Source: Gordonia westfalica (GTDB lineage Bacteria > Actinomycetota > Actinomycetes > Mycobacteriales > Mycobacteriaceae). Taken from it: a stretch of DNA of 64,000 bases. The stretch covers positions 124,001 through 188,000 of the forward strand of contig NZ_FNLM01000036.1 of the NCBI RefSeq assembly GCF_900105725.1, in the 5' to 3' direction. Under the pieces are notes generated by a model. The model had not been told where the DNA came from. It ran no database searches and saw nothing but the letters and a program-made list of their open reading frames with translations. Of this stretch, positions 41,471 to 50,602 are shown in pieces (positions within the stretch are counted from its first letter, which is position 1; each line of letters begins with the position of its first letter). The position numbers and the translations under genes are program-made.

Positions 41471-42216
41471 TGAGCATCGGAACCATCACACCGGATTTCA
41501 GTGGTTCCACGGTCCTGGTCACCGGAGGGGCGCAGGGGATCGGCTACGAGATCGCTTCCTACTTCTTGTTCGCCGGGGCGCGGGTCGCGGTGTTCGACCA
41601 CGACAAGACCCGGCTCGACGAGGCCTGGGGTGGCGTCGAGCACGTACACCTGTCCGCAGTCGACGTCAGCGACGGGAATGCGGTCCGAACGGCCGTCGAC
41701 GAGGTCGTCGCGTGGGCCGGCGGAATCGACACCGCGGTGAACAACGCCGGGATCGCTCGCGACGCGGTTGTCTGGAAACTCACTGACGAGCAATGGGATT
41801 CGGTGCTTGCGGTGCACGCCACCGGAACATTCACGGTCACCCGTTCGGTGGTGCCGCACATGCGTGCCGCCGGCGCGGGGCGGATCATCAACGTCACGTC
41901 CTACACCGGTATGCACGGCAATGTCGGCCAGTCGAATTATGCAGCAGCCAAGGGCGGAATCATCGCCTTCACCAAGTCGGTGGCCAAAGAGGTGGCCAGG
42001 TTCGGGATCACCTGCAATGCGATCTCGCCCAATGCCTCCACCGCCATGGTCGCCGCGGTGCCGCCGGACAAGCTCGCCGAGATGACGGCTTCGGTGCCGG
42101 CCGGCCGATTCGCCGAGGCTTCCGAGATGGCGCCCGCAGTCGGGTTCCTGGCCTCGCAGCAGGCGGCGTATGTCACCGGAATCGTTCTCCCGGTCGATGG
42201 CGGGGTGTCGATGTGA
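41470..42216 (+). CDS. Short-chain dehydrogenase/reductase (FabG/HSD-like)
   Basis: 248 residues from the ATG at 41470 that overlaps the thiolase stop. Cofactor motif TGGAQGIGYEI, NNAG motif (VNNAGIARD), and active-site Ser, Tyr and Lys in INVTSYTG and SNYAAAKGG. Near-classical SDR. Likely oxidises a 3-hydroxyacyl-CoA to the 3-keto form for the adjacent thiolase. Its stop overlaps the next gene (GTGA). Confidence 0.9.
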   Translation: MSIGTITPDFSGSTVLVTGGAQGIGYEIASYFLFAGARVAVFDHDKTRLDEAWGGVEHVHLSAVDVSDGNAVRTAVDEVVAWAGGIDTAVNNAGIARDAVVWKLTDEQWDSVLAVHATGTFTVTRSVVPHMRAAGAGRIINVTSYTGMHGNVGQSNYAAAKGGIIAFTKSVAKEVARFGITCNAISPNASTAMVAAVPPDKLAEMTASVPAGRFAEASEMAPAVGFLASQQAAYVTGIVLPVDGGVSM

Positions 42217-43343
42217 GCAGGCTGAATCCGTCGGCCGCTGCCGCAGACCCGATCCCCATCCTCGGGATCGCGGCGACGCCGCTGGTCGTCGAGTCCGACG
42301 CGGTGCTCGACGAGCTGGTCTTCGAGGCGGTATCGAAAGCGTTGCGCGAGGCGGGCATCCGCAAACAAGAAGTCGACTTGTCGATCACCGCATCCCTCGA
42401 CATCTACGATGGGCGCAGCATCTCCAGCGGCCTGACCAACGCCGCCTCCGGCGGCTATCTCGGCCAGTCCTATCGACTGGAGGGCGATGCCGGCCAGGCG
42501 ATCGTCGCCGCAGCGCAGACGATCGCGGCCAACGATGCCGACGTCGTGGTCGCCGTCGGGGTCTACAACCCAGAGGTGTCCGCGCCGGACCGGCGAGCAT
42601 TCGTCCAGCAGATCTCGAACTACGGGTTCGAGCCGCACTTCGACCGTCCGGTCGCTCTGTCCGCGGAAACCGTGTGGGGATTGCACGCCAGTTACGTCCT
42701 GGAGGCGGGGCTGGTCGATCGGGACCATCTCGCCGCGCTCGCCGCGGACGAGATCTCGCGGGGTGCGACATCATCTCGCACGACCAGGACTCAGGCCGTC
42801 TCCGCGTCGGAGGTCCTGGGTTCGGACTTGGTCAACGGGCCGCTGACCGAACTGATGCTTCCCGCCGATGCCACGGGCGCCATCGCCGTCGTGCTCGGGT
42901 CTCTCCCACGTGCGCGGCGCGCCCGCACGACACGAGCGGTACTGACCGGTTGGGGCCAGGGCTGCGCCGATACCACCCCGTCGGGAACATGGCTGACCGA
43001 TCCGGCCGCGCCCACTCGTCGTGCTGCCGCCGAGGCGTATACCCGTGCCGGCGTGACAACTCCGAGCGATCACATCGAGGTGGTCGAGCTGACCGCTCCG
43101 ACACCGGCGTTGCACGCTCCCGTGCTCGATGCGCTCGGTCTTGACGGTCCCGGAGCCGTGGTGAATCCCTCCGGCGGTGTTCGCAGTTCGTACCCGGGCG
43201 TGGCCAACGGTGCGCTGAGGTTGCTCGAGGTCGTACATGCGCTGGAGCACAGCGGCGCCGGTCATGGTGTAGCGCAGTCGAGTGATCCGCTGACCGGAAC
43301 GATCGCCGACACCGCAACGGTGTTGGTGGTGGAGGGAGTCTGA
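42213..43343 (+). CDS. Thiolase-like protein lacking catalytic residues (SCP2-thiolase/lipid-transfer type)
   Basis: 376 residues from a GTG overlapping the SDR stop; the open frame runs back into the SDR gene in a shadow frame. The overall thiolase fold pattern is visible (SGLTNAASGGYLGQSYRLEG; NPSGGVRSSYPGVANGALRL). The nucleophilic Cys position holds YRLEGD, and the C-terminal GHP and second Cys are absent. Such proteins pair with another thiolase-like subunit and a DUF35 protein in steroid side-chain aldolases and related complexes. Here both partners are the next two genes, overlapping by one and four bases. Confidence 0.8.
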   Translation: MSRLNPSAAAADPIPILGIAATPLVVESDAVLDELVFEAVSKALREAGIRKQEVDLSITASLDIYDGRSISSGLTNAASGGYLGQSYRLEGDAGQAIVAAAQTIAANDADVVVAVGVYNPEVSAPDRRAFVQQISNYGFEPHFDRPVALSAETVWGLHASYVLEAGLVDRDHLAALAADEISRGATSSRTTRTQAVSASEVLGSDLVNGPLTELMLPADATGAIAVVLGSLPRARRARTTRAVLTGWGQGCADTTPSGTWLTDPAAPTRRAAAEAYTRAGVTTPSDHIEVVELTAPTPALHAPVLDALGLDGPGAVVNPSGGVRSSYPGVANGALRLLEVVHALEHSGAGHGVAQSSDPLTGTIADTATVLVVEGV

Positions 43344-44521
43344 TGTCCACACGAGCATTCATCGGCGGTGTCGGTATCACCGAGGCGACCTCACCCCGCA
43401 AGCAGACCTCGTCGGCAGTGGAATTGATCCAGCAGGCCGTGTGGGCGGCCATCGAGCACGCCGGGATCACCCCGGCGGCACTCGATGGCCTCGTCATCGG
43501 CGACATCGATGGCTTCGAGGGAACCGTCCTCGGCGCCAAGCACATCGTCCGGCAACTCGGCTTGGGCGCGGACCTCCCGGTCTCGGTTGTCAACACCGGT
43601 GGAACGACCGGCGGCAACCTGATGCAGGTCGCCGCGCGACAGGTCCGATCCGGTGACCGGCAGCGGGTGTTGTGCATCGGCGGGCCGACGTTCTACGGCG
43701 CGGTGGACTTGCAGTCGGCGATCAACACCAACTCGCCGATGATCGTCGAGCAGCCCCTGGGAATGGGTGCGTACCACATGGGCGCGTTCTATCCGAGCGC
43801 CTATCAGCGCAGATTCGGTGCGACGGTGGAGGACTTCGCGGCCAGCGCGGTGCAGGACCACGACCACGCATCACGCAATCCGTATGCGCACCTGCGGAAC
43901 ACGCTGACCGTCGAGGACGTGGTCAACTCCCGTCCGCTGTCGAGTCCCATGACCATGGCCATGGTGTGTCCGGTGTCCACGTCGGCCAACGCACTGCTCA
44001 TCTGTTCGGAAGCCGCGGCGGCCGAGGTCCGCCCGACCCCGGTCCTCATCGGCGCGATGGCCACCAGTAGCGACCCCTACCTCGGTGGCGGTAAGAGTGA
44101 TTTCGCCGCGATGGAGAATCTCTCGATCCTGGCACGCAAGGTGTACCGTCTGGCCGATGTCTACGACCCGGTCTCGGAATTCGATGTGGTCGAGGTCTTC
44201 TCGCCATACGCGCCGATGCAACCGATGCAACTCGAGGCACTCGGATTCGCCCCGCCGGGCGGCGGTATCGACCTGATCCGCTCGGGGGCCACCCGCATCG
44301 ACGGGAAGATCCCGGTCAACCTGTCCGGCGGCCCGCTGTGCACCAACGCCGGTGTGGCCGGCGAACTCGCACCCTATGTCTACGTCGCACTCCAACTCAT
44401 GGGCGACGCCCCGTCCGACATACAGGTACCCGGCGCCCGTCGGGGCCTGGCGCACGGAACCGGGGGCACCTTCTTCCAATTCGAGAACCTGGCAGTCCTG
44501 GAAAGGCACGAGCGCTCATGA
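43343..44521 (+). CDS. Thiolase-like protein, second non-canonical copy (Ltp-type)
   Basis: 392 residues. It starts with STRAFIGGVGITEATSPRKQ, as in lipid-transfer/thiolase proteins. The site of the usual nucleophile reads VVNTGGTTGGNLMQVA with no Cys, and the C-terminal region reads SGGPLCTNAGVAGELAPYVY without the GHP His. Actinobacterial Ltp2 proteins, which do retro-aldol cleavage of steroid side chains together with a DUF35 protein, are also non-canonical thiolases. The DUF35 gene follows with a four-base overlap. Inferred role: aldolytic or thiolytic C-C cleavage in a heteromeric complex. Confidence 0.82.
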   Translation: MSTRAFIGGVGITEATSPRKQTSSAVELIQQAVWAAIEHAGITPAALDGLVIGDIDGFEGTVLGAKHIVRQLGLGADLPVSVVNTGGTTGGNLMQVAARQVRSGDRQRVLCIGGPTFYGAVDLQSAINTNSPMIVEQPLGMGAYHMGAFYPSAYQRRFGATVEDFAASAVQDHDHASRNPYAHLRNTLTVEDVVNSRPLSSPMTMAMVCPVSTSANALLICSEAAAAEVRPTPVLIGAMATSSDPYLGGGKSDFAAMENLSILARKVYRLADVYDPVSEFDVVEVFSPYAPMQPMQLEALGFAPPGGGIDLIRSGATRIDGKIPVNLSGGPLCTNAGVAGELAPYVYVALQLMGDAPSDIQVPGARRGLAHGTGGTFFQFENLAVLERHERS

Positions 44522-44991
44522 CCACCGACATCTCCTCCGACATCACAACTCAGCGGGTCCACTGGGATCTCGACTACGACGTGCACCTCGGTCGGACCTG
44601 GGGCCGCTTCATGCAGGGGCTGACCGAGAAGAAGATCCTCGCCAACACCTGCCCGGAGTGCGACCGGGTCTTCGTCCCCCCGCAGGCCTATTGCGAAGCA
44701 TGCTTCGTGGCCACCGACGAATGGCGGGAGCTCCCGCTCGAGGGTGAGGTCGAGGTCTTCACGGTGGCGTGGCAGAGCTTCCGGGGCGGACCCACACCGC
44801 CGTATGCCATTGCCGGAATCCGCCTCGACGGCGCCAGCACGCTGCTCATGCACTATGTGAGCGGGCTCGACCTCACCGATCCCGCCGGCGTGAGCGAACA
44901 GCTCACACCTGGCACCCGGGTGCGGGCGGTCTGGGCCGACGAGCGGACCGGACAGATCCTCGACATCGCGCACTTCGAGCAGATCCCATGA
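44518..44991 (+). CDS. DUF35/OB-fold zinc-ribbon protein, thiolase partner
   Basis: 157 residues. A helical N-terminus (1-35) is followed by a zinc ribbon with CPECDRVFVPPQAYCEACF (four Cys) and an OB fold (VEVFTVAWQSFRGGPTPPYA). By family knowledge DUF35 proteins bind acyl-CoA and hold thiolase or aldolase subunits, as ChsH2 does for Ltp2 in cholesterol degradation. The starts and stops overlap both neighbours (ATGA), consistent with a stoichiometric complex with the thiolase-like proteins encoded upstream. Confidence 0.9.
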   Translation: MTTDISSDITTQRVHWDLDYDVHLGRTWGRFMQGLTEKKILANTCPECDRVFVPPQAYCEACFVATDEWRELPLEGEVEVFTVAWQSFRGGPTPPYAIAGIRLDGASTLLMHYVSGLDLTDPAGVSEQLTPGTRVRAVWADERTGQILDIAHFEQIP

Positions 44992-46163
44992 GCACGAACA
45001 TCGCCGACGCGGTCGCCGACTTCCTCGAGACACACGACCCGGCCACCACTGACCGGCTCGACTTCCTGCGAGCCCAATTCGATGCCGGCCTGGCATGGGT
45101 GCATTATCCGGAGGGCCTCGGCGGCCGCGGATTGGACCGAGAACTCCAGGTGACGGTCGATCGCCTGCTGGCACAAGCCGGAGCGCCGACCAACGAACCT
45201 CACCGCAACATCATCGGTCTCGGAATGGCGGCACCCACGATCCTCCGATTCGGAACCGACGCGCAGAAAGAACGCTGGTTACGGCCACTGTGGACCGGCG
45301 AGGAAATCTGGTGCCAGCTGTTCTCCGAGCCCGGTGCCGGCTCGGACCTCGCCAACGTCGGCACCAGCGCCGCCCGTAAAGACGACCGTTGGGTCATCAA
45401 CGGCCAGAAGGTGTGGACCTCGCTGGCCCACGACGCCAGCTGGGCCATTCTGGTCACCCGAACCGACACCTCGGTACCCAAACACAAGGGTCTGACCTTC
45501 TTCGTCTGCGACATGAGCGCAGCAGGCGTCGACGTTCGTCCGTTGCGCCAGATCACCGGCGAGAGCGAATTCAACGAAGTCTTCCTCGACGGGGTCGAGA
45601 TCCCCGACGAGCATCGACTCGGCGATGTCGGCCAGGGCTGGGCGGTCACCCAGAACACCTTGATGAACGAACGCGTCGCCATCGCCGCGGGCACCGTGCC
45701 GCGGGAGAGTGGAGCCATCGGGGAACTGGTCAAGGTCTGGCGCACGCGGGCTGACCTGCGCACTACTGCACTGCATGACGAGGTCTTGCGATTCTGGGTC
45801 CAGGCGGAGGTCGCTCGCCTGACTGCTGAACGGCTCGGCCAAAAGCAGGCCGCCGGTCAACCGGGTCCCGAGGCGTCGGGGTCCAAGATCACCTACGCGC
45901 GCCTCAATCAGCAGATCACGTCACTCGAGCTGGAGCTTCTCGGTGCCGAGGCGCTTCGGTACGGCGACTACTCGGCGCGCCGACCGGTCATCGTCGAACA
46001 CTCCGAGAGTCCGGCCGGATGGCGCTACCTGCGGGCCAAGGGCAACTCGATCGAAGGCGGCACGTCGGAGATCATGCGCAACATCATCGCCGAACGCGTG
46101 CTGCAGCTCCCACCCGAAACACGCGCCGACAAAGACACTCCCTGGAAGGACCTTCCCCGATGA
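44988..46163 (+). CDS. Acyl-CoA dehydrogenase
   Basis: 391 residues from the ATG overlapping the DUF35 stop. FAD and substrate motifs: CQLFSEPGAGSDLANVGTSA, WVINGQKVWTSLAHDASWA, and the C-terminal NSIEGGTSEIMRNIIAERVL. First of an adjacent pair; in actinobacterial steroid catabolism such pairs form alpha2beta2 enzymes. This copy keeps the C-terminal EGGTSEI region and is the better candidate for the catalytic, flavin-holding subunit. Confidence 0.92.
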   Translation: MSTNIADAVADFLETHDPATTDRLDFLRAQFDAGLAWVHYPEGLGGRGLDRELQVTVDRLLAQAGAPTNEPHRNIIGLGMAAPTILRFGTDAQKERWLRPLWTGEEIWCQLFSEPGAGSDLANVGTSAARKDDRWVINGQKVWTSLAHDASWAILVTRTDTSVPKHKGLTFFVCDMSAAGVDVRPLRQITGESEFNEVFLDGVEIPDEHRLGDVGQGWAVTQNTLMNERVAIAAGTVPRESGAIGELVKVWRTRADLRTTALHDEVLRFWVQAEVARLTAERLGQKQAAGQPGPEASGSKITYARLNQQITSLELELLGAEALRYGDYSARRPVIVEHSESPAGWRYLRAKGNSIEGGTSEIMRNIIAERVLQLPPETRADKDTPWKDLPR

Positions 46164-47278
46164 CGGTCACGACCCCGGACACCGGCAACCTCCTCTATAC
46201 CGAGATCGAAGACGATCTGCGCCAGAGCGTGCGATCGCTTCTGGACAAGCGGTGCGGATGGACCGAGGTTCTCGCGCGCACCGAATCTGCCGAGCTCGTC
46301 GACACCCGGCTGTGGTCCACCCTCGCCGGTGAACTGGGATGCGCAGCGATGCCGATCCCCGAAGAACAGGGCGGCGCCGGCGGGAGTTGGCGTGAAGCCG
46401 CGGTGGTCGCCGAGGAACTCGGCCGGGCGGTCGCCCCGGTACCGTTCCTCGGCTCGGCCGGCATCGCCACCGCACTGCTGCTCGAGCTCGGCCTCACCGA
46501 CGTTCTCGAACAGATCGCCTCGGGCGAGTCGACGGCGGTCGTGACCCTGCCGTTCGCGACATCGCCGTTCGACGCCATCCAGACGTCGGTCGAGGTGACC
46601 GATGATCGGTTGCGTGGCGGGGTTCCCGGCGTCGTCGATGCCGGCTCGGCCGACATTCTGCTCGTCCCGACAACCGCCGGCCTCTACCTCGTGTCCGCGG
46701 ACGCCGCGACGGTCACCGAGTCGGTGTCGCTGGACATGACCCGTCCCGTGTCGGACATCTGGTTCGACGGCTCCCAGGGACGACGCCTCGCCGACGCGGG
46801 CGCGGATCTCGACGCGGCCGTGTCCACGGCACTGCAGGTCGGGGCGATGCTGCTGGCCTCAGAGCAGCTCGGCCTTGCGGAGAGGTGTCTGGATCTCACC
46901 GTCGAGTACCTGGCGACCCGTCGCCAGTTCGCCCGTCTCCTCGGGTCCTACCAGGCACTCAAGCACCGGCTGGCCGACCTGTGGGTGCTCATCACCCAGG
47001 CGCGGGCAATCGCGCGATACGCCGCCGAATGTGCCGCGACCGGGTCCGAGGATCTGCCGATCGCCGTCGCACTGGCGCAGGACACCTGCTCTGAAGTCGC
47101 GCAGCAGGCCGCTGAGGAGTGCATCCAGCTGCACGGTGGCATCGGCTTCACCTGGGAACATCCCGCTCACCTCTACCTCAAGCGCGCCAAGGCCGATGCC
47201 TTCGGGCTTGGCACAGCGTCCGCACACCGCGCGGCTCTGGCCACGCTCATCGACATCCCGGCGCCGGAGGTGCACTGA
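46160..47278 (+). CDS. Acyl-CoA dehydrogenase, partner subunit
   Basis: 372 residues, with an ATGA overlap with the preceding dehydrogenase. The N-terminal and middle domains are divergent (the WVINGxK-type motif is not visible), while the C-terminal helical bundle is typical: ATRRQFARLLGSYQALKHRL and ECIQLHGGIGFTWEHPAHLY. The gene pair and the divergence fit a heteromeric ACAD. It ends at a TGATG junction with the next SDR. Confidence 0.88.
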   Translation: MTVTTPDTGNLLYTEIEDDLRQSVRSLLDKRCGWTEVLARTESAELVDTRLWSTLAGELGCAAMPIPEEQGGAGGSWREAAVVAEELGRAVAPVPFLGSAGIATALLLELGLTDVLEQIASGESTAVVTLPFATSPFDAIQTSVEVTDDRLRGGVPGVVDAGSADILLVPTTAGLYLVSADAATVTESVSLDMTRPVSDIWFDGSQGRRLADAGADLDAAVSTALQVGAMLLASEQLGLAERCLDLTVEYLATRRQFARLLGSYQALKHRLADLWVLITQARAIARYAAECAATGSEDLPIAVALAQDTCSEVAQQAAEECIQLHGGIGFTWEHPAHLYLKRAKADAFGLGTASAHRAALATLIDIPAPEVH

Positions 47279-48036
47279 TGGGCACCGACCTCAGCGGGAC
47301 CACCGCCGTCGTCACCGGCGGCAACAACGGCATCGGGCGCGCGCTCGCGGTCGGAATGGCCAAAGCCGGCGCGAACGTGGCCATCTGGGCACGCAATCCC
47401 GAGCGCAACGCGCAGACGGTCGCAGAGGTCGAGGCCCTCGGCGTCAAGGGATTCGCCGTCAGCTGCGACGTGACCGACGAAAACGCCGTCATCGCCGCCA
47501 TGGATGAAACAGTGTCCACGCTCGGACCGTTGGGCTGCTTCGTGGCCAACTCCGGCATATCGGTGGAGACACCGATCGCTGAGATGTCCTTCGACACATG
47601 GCGGCACGTCCTTTCCACCAATCTCGACGGGGCGTTCCTGTGTACCCGGGAGGCGGCGCGGCGGTTCATCGCGCAAGGCGGCGGTGGCTCCATGATCGTT
47701 GTCTCCTCGACCATCAGCCGCTACGGCGGGGCCGGCATGGCCGCCTACGGTGCGAGCAAGACCGGCGTGCTCGGCCTCGGCCGGACACTTGCGGTCGAAC
47801 TCGCACGACACCAGGTGCGTTGCAACATCCTCATCCCGGGATGGACCAAGACGGCGATGAACGAACACCTGCAGGCAGACGAAAGGTTCGTTCGCGCGAC
47901 CAGCGGGCGCACACCGGTCCGGCGATGGGCCGAACCCGAAGAATTTCACGACATCGCGGCATTCCTGGCCGATCCCACCCTGACCTTCCACACCGGAAAC
48001 GAGGTGATCGTCGATGGCGGTTACACCATCTACTGA
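47278..48036 (+). CDS. Short-chain dehydrogenase/reductase
   Basis: 252 residues. TGGNNGIGRAL cofactor loop, ANSG variant of the NNAG motif (FVANSGISVE), catalytic Ser in VVSSTISRYGG and YGASK. Active SDR by motif. One-base overlap with the upstream ACAD gene; its 3' end overlaps the following hot-dog gene by 23 bases. Probably acts on a hydroxyl in the degraded acyl-CoA. Confidence 0.9.
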   Translation: MGTDLSGTTAVVTGGNNGIGRALAVGMAKAGANVAIWARNPERNAQTVAEVEALGVKGFAVSCDVTDENAVIAAMDETVSTLGPLGCFVANSGISVETPIAEMSFDTWRHVLSTNLDGAFLCTREAARRFIAQGGGGSMIVVSSTISRYGGAGMAAYGASKTGVLGLGRTLAVELARHQVRCNILIPGWTKTAMNEHLQADERFVRATSGRTPVRRWAEPEEFHDIAAFLADPTLTFHTGNEVIVDGGYTIY

Positions 48037-48547
48037 CGACGCGCGGGCGGCCGTTGCCGAGCTGAATCGGTCAGCCGCGTCGTCGACACCTGTCGAACTG
48101 CCCGACATCGCGAAACTCAAGCAGTCACTCGACGGCCGCGAACTCCCCGGCTCCACCATCACCATCGAGCCCTACCAGAGTGTGCTGGCCGATTACGCGC
48201 TGGAAGCCGGTACCGACGACTCGGGTGACGCTCACCCGCTGTGGGGGCTCGTTCTGTCGTTGCGGGGCATGGGCATCACCGTCGACGAACTCTGCGCCCT
48301 GGCCGCCCAGCGCCCCCAGGATGTGTTGCTGTTCGGCAACTGCGAGGTGGTCCAGCACCGGCCACTGCGCGTCGGGGCGACCATCGAGGTCACCGCAACT
48401 ATCGAACCTGTCAGTCGTAAAGAGACCAGGCACGGTGGTCACCTGGACTTCGTGACTGTCCGGACGGCGTTCCACGACCGGGACGGCTCGTCCGCGGGAC
48501 CCGTCGGCGAGGTCGTCAACGGCTTCATTTTCAAGCGAGGAAAGTAG
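48014..48547 (+). CDS. MaoC-like hot-dog protein (N-terminal-type, probably non-catalytic subunit)
   Basis: 177 residues. The sequence LWGLVLSLRGMGITVDELCA and LLFGNCEVVQHRPLRVGATI follows the N-terminal hot-dog of double MaoC hydratases, which binds acyl-CoA but lacks the catalytic Asp/His pair. The next gene supplies a hot-dog with that pair. The ATG at 48014 lies inside the SDR gene; spacing to the next gene is one codon boundary. Inferred heteromeric enoyl-CoA hydratase, as with ChsH1/ChsH2. Confidence 0.78.
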   Translation: MAVTPSTDDARAAVAELNRSAASSTPVELPDIAKLKQSLDGRELPGSTITIEPYQSVLADYALEAGTDDSGDAHPLWGLVLSLRGMGITVDELCALAAQRPQDVLLFGNCEVVQHRPLRVGATIEVTATIEPVSRKETRHGGHLDFVTVRTAFHDRDGSSAGPVGEVVNGFIFKRGK

Positions 48548-48970
48548 ATGGCACTCAGCACTGCGCCCCGCGTCGGCGACGATATCCCCACCTTCCAGGT
48601 GGATTCGGTGAACGCAGACAAGATCCGGATCATGGCCCTGATCTTCCAAGACCCCAATCCCATCCATTTCGACCTCGATGCGGTGCGCGAAGCAGGACTG
48701 GGTGACAAGTTCGTCAACCAGGGAGGTGTCACGATGGCCTACATCATCAACATGCTGACCGCGTGGACCGGGTCGCGGGCCTCGATCCGATCCCTCGCCA
48801 CCCGATTCACCGCGAACGTCTTTGCCGGCGACGCAGTCGAGGCCGGCGGCAGAGTGACCGACGTGCGTCACCTCGACGGTCAGACCCTCGTCGACTGCGA
48901 CGTCTGGGTCCGGCAAGTCAGCGCCGACGCCTCGCCCGTCGTCGCCGGAACAGCAACCGTCGCAATCTGA
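48548..48970 (+). CDS. MaoC-family enoyl-CoA hydratase, catalytic subunit
   Basis: 140 residues, a single hot-dog. The catalytic motif IFQDPNPIHFDLDAV carries the Asp and His of (R)-specific hydratases, and VNQGGVTMAYIINMLTAW forms the central helix. Starts immediately after the stop of the preceding hot-dog gene. Hydrates 2-enoyl-CoA, feeding the SDRs and thiolases. Confidence 0.88.
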   Translation: MALSTAPRVGDDIPTFQVDSVNADKIRIMALIFQDPNPIHFDLDAVREAGLGDKFVNQGGVTMAYIINMLTAWTGSRASIRSLATRFTANVFAGDAVEAGGRVTDVRHLDGQTLVDCDVWVRQVSADASPVVAGTATVAI

Positions 48971-49048
48971 CTCAGCATCGCCCCCATCGAGCACGACGCC
49001 GGAACGTCGATCAGGTGACGATCCGGCCACCCATCAAGGAGAATCACA

Positions 49049-49807
49049 GTGAAGATCAGCGGAACCTCCGCCCTGGTGACAGGCGGAGCTTCGGGACTGG
49101 GGCTCGCCACCGCCGAAAAGCTCAGCGCAGCTGGAGCGCAGGTCGTCATCGTCGACCTGCCCTCCTCGCCCGGCGCGGAGGTGGCCAACCGATCGGAAGC
49201 CATCACCTTCGTGCCCGCCGATGTGCGTGACAGTGAACAGATCTTGGCAGCCATCGAGACCGCGACGGCGCTGGCTCCACTGCGCATCGCCGTCAACTGT
49301 GCGGGTATCGGAGATCCCGCGAAGACACTCGGCCGTCGTGGGCCCCTTGCGCTCGACCGCTTCGAGCGCGTCATCTCGATCAACCTGCTCGGCACCTTCA
49401 ACGTGATCCGACTCGCCGCCGAGGCGATGGCAGCAACCGAACCCGTCGACGGGGAGCGCGGCGTCGTCGTCAACACGGCGTCGGTGGCCGCTTTCGACGG
49501 CCAGGTCGGCCAAGCCTCCTACTCCGCATCCAAGGCCGCGATCGCAGGCATGACGCTGCCGGTGGCGAGGGATCTGGCCGACTCGTTGATCCGCGTCGTG
49601 ACCATTGCTCCGGGAATGTTCGCCACTCCGATCCTGCAGGGACTGACCGACGACGCCCGTGCATCGCTGGAGGAGCAGATCCCGCATCCCTCCCGGCTGG
49701 GTCAGCCGACCGAGTACGCCGACCTCGTCGCCCATATCGTGGACAACCCCATGCTCAACGGCGAGACCATCCGACTCGACGGCGCCCTGCGGATGGCACC
49801 GCGATGA
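49049..49807 (+). CDS. SDR, 3-hydroxyacyl-CoA dehydrogenase type II-like
   Basis: 252 residues. TGGASGLGLAT cofactor motif, CAGIGDPAK in place of NNAG, an Asn-containing helix before INLLGTFNVIR, catalytic Ser in VVNTASVAAFDG and YSASKAAI. This combination is typical of the HSD17B10/HADH2 group, which oxidises 3-hydroxyacyl-CoA or hydroxysteroids. Separated from the MaoC gene by 78 bases with its own GGAG site, and overlapping the next SDR by four bases. Confidence 0.9.
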   Translation: MKISGTSALVTGGASGLGLATAEKLSAAGAQVVIVDLPSSPGAEVANRSEAITFVPADVRDSEQILAAIETATALAPLRIAVNCAGIGDPAKTLGRRGPLALDRFERVISINLLGTFNVIRLAAEAMAATEPVDGERGVVVNTASVAAFDGQVGQASYSASKAAIAGMTLPVARDLADSLIRVVTIAPGMFATPILQGLTDDARASLEEQIPHPSRLGQPTEYADLVAHIVDNPMLNGETIRLDGALRMAPR

Positions 49808-50535
49808 CGCGCACGGCACTGGTGACCGGCGCATCACGGGGAATCGGTCTCGAGATCGCCCGCCGACTGGCAGCCGACGGATGGAACCTCACCATCAGCG
49901 CACGAACCGAGACCACTCTCTCCGAGGCTGCCGATACGCTGCGGGCAGGATCGCACGGGGAGATCTGCGAGGTGGTGGCGGACATGGCATCCGAAGAGGA
50001 CGTCACTTCGCTGGCCGCCGCGCACCGAGAACGCTTCGGTCGTCTCGACGCACTGGTCCTCAACGCCGGCATGGGGTCCATAGGCTCGATCGAGGAGTTT
50101 CCAGTCCGGCGATTCGACAAACTGATCGCCGTCAACGTTCGATCGGCCTACCTGCTCATCCAGCAACTGTTGCCTACTCTCAGGGCGACCGCGGGCGCCA
50201 CCGACTCGGCTCGCGTCATCGCCGTGTCGTCGTTGACAGGCACAGCCTCGGAACCGTTGAACTCCGCCTACGGCGCGAGCAAGGCTGCTCTGACCTCGCT
50301 GTGCGAGACGCTCAACACCGAGGAATCACTCGGCGGGGTCAGCGCGACGGCCCTGTGCCCTGGCTATGTGGCGACCGACATGACCGCACCGCTGACCGGT
50401 GACGTGCCGGCGAACACGATGATCGATCCAGGAGAGATCGCCGAAATCGCAGTGGGACTGACACGGCTGGGTCGCAGTGCGGTCATTCCCAACATTCCCA
50501 TCTCGCGGCCGGGACCGCTTGTCTGGCGAGTCTGA
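49804..50535 (+). CDS. Short-chain dehydrogenase/reductase
   Basis: 243 residues. TGASRGIGLEI, LNAGMG, AVSSLTG and YGASKAALTS identify a classical SDR. The stop is followed by 67 bases before the next acyl-CoA dehydrogenase. Together with two other SDRs in this block, it suggests several oxidisable hydroxyls in the substrate or stereoisomer-specific enzymes. Confidence 0.9.
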   Translation: MTRTALVTGASRGIGLEIARRLAADGWNLTISARTETTLSEAADTLRAGSHGEICEVVADMASEEDVTSLAAAHRERFGRLDALVLNAGMGSIGSIEEFPVRRFDKLIAVNVRSAYLLIQQLLPTLRATAGATDSARVIAVSSLTGTASEPLNSAYGASKAALTSLCETLNTEESLGGVSATALCPGYVATDMTAPLTGDVPANTMIDPGEIAEIAVGLTRLGRSAVIPNIPISRPGPLVWRV

Positions 50536-50602
50536 TCGAGCCCACCTGTAGGTGTCCCGGACCAGGGCGCCTACAGCGATTCCTACAACCGAAAGGTCGA
50601 GC

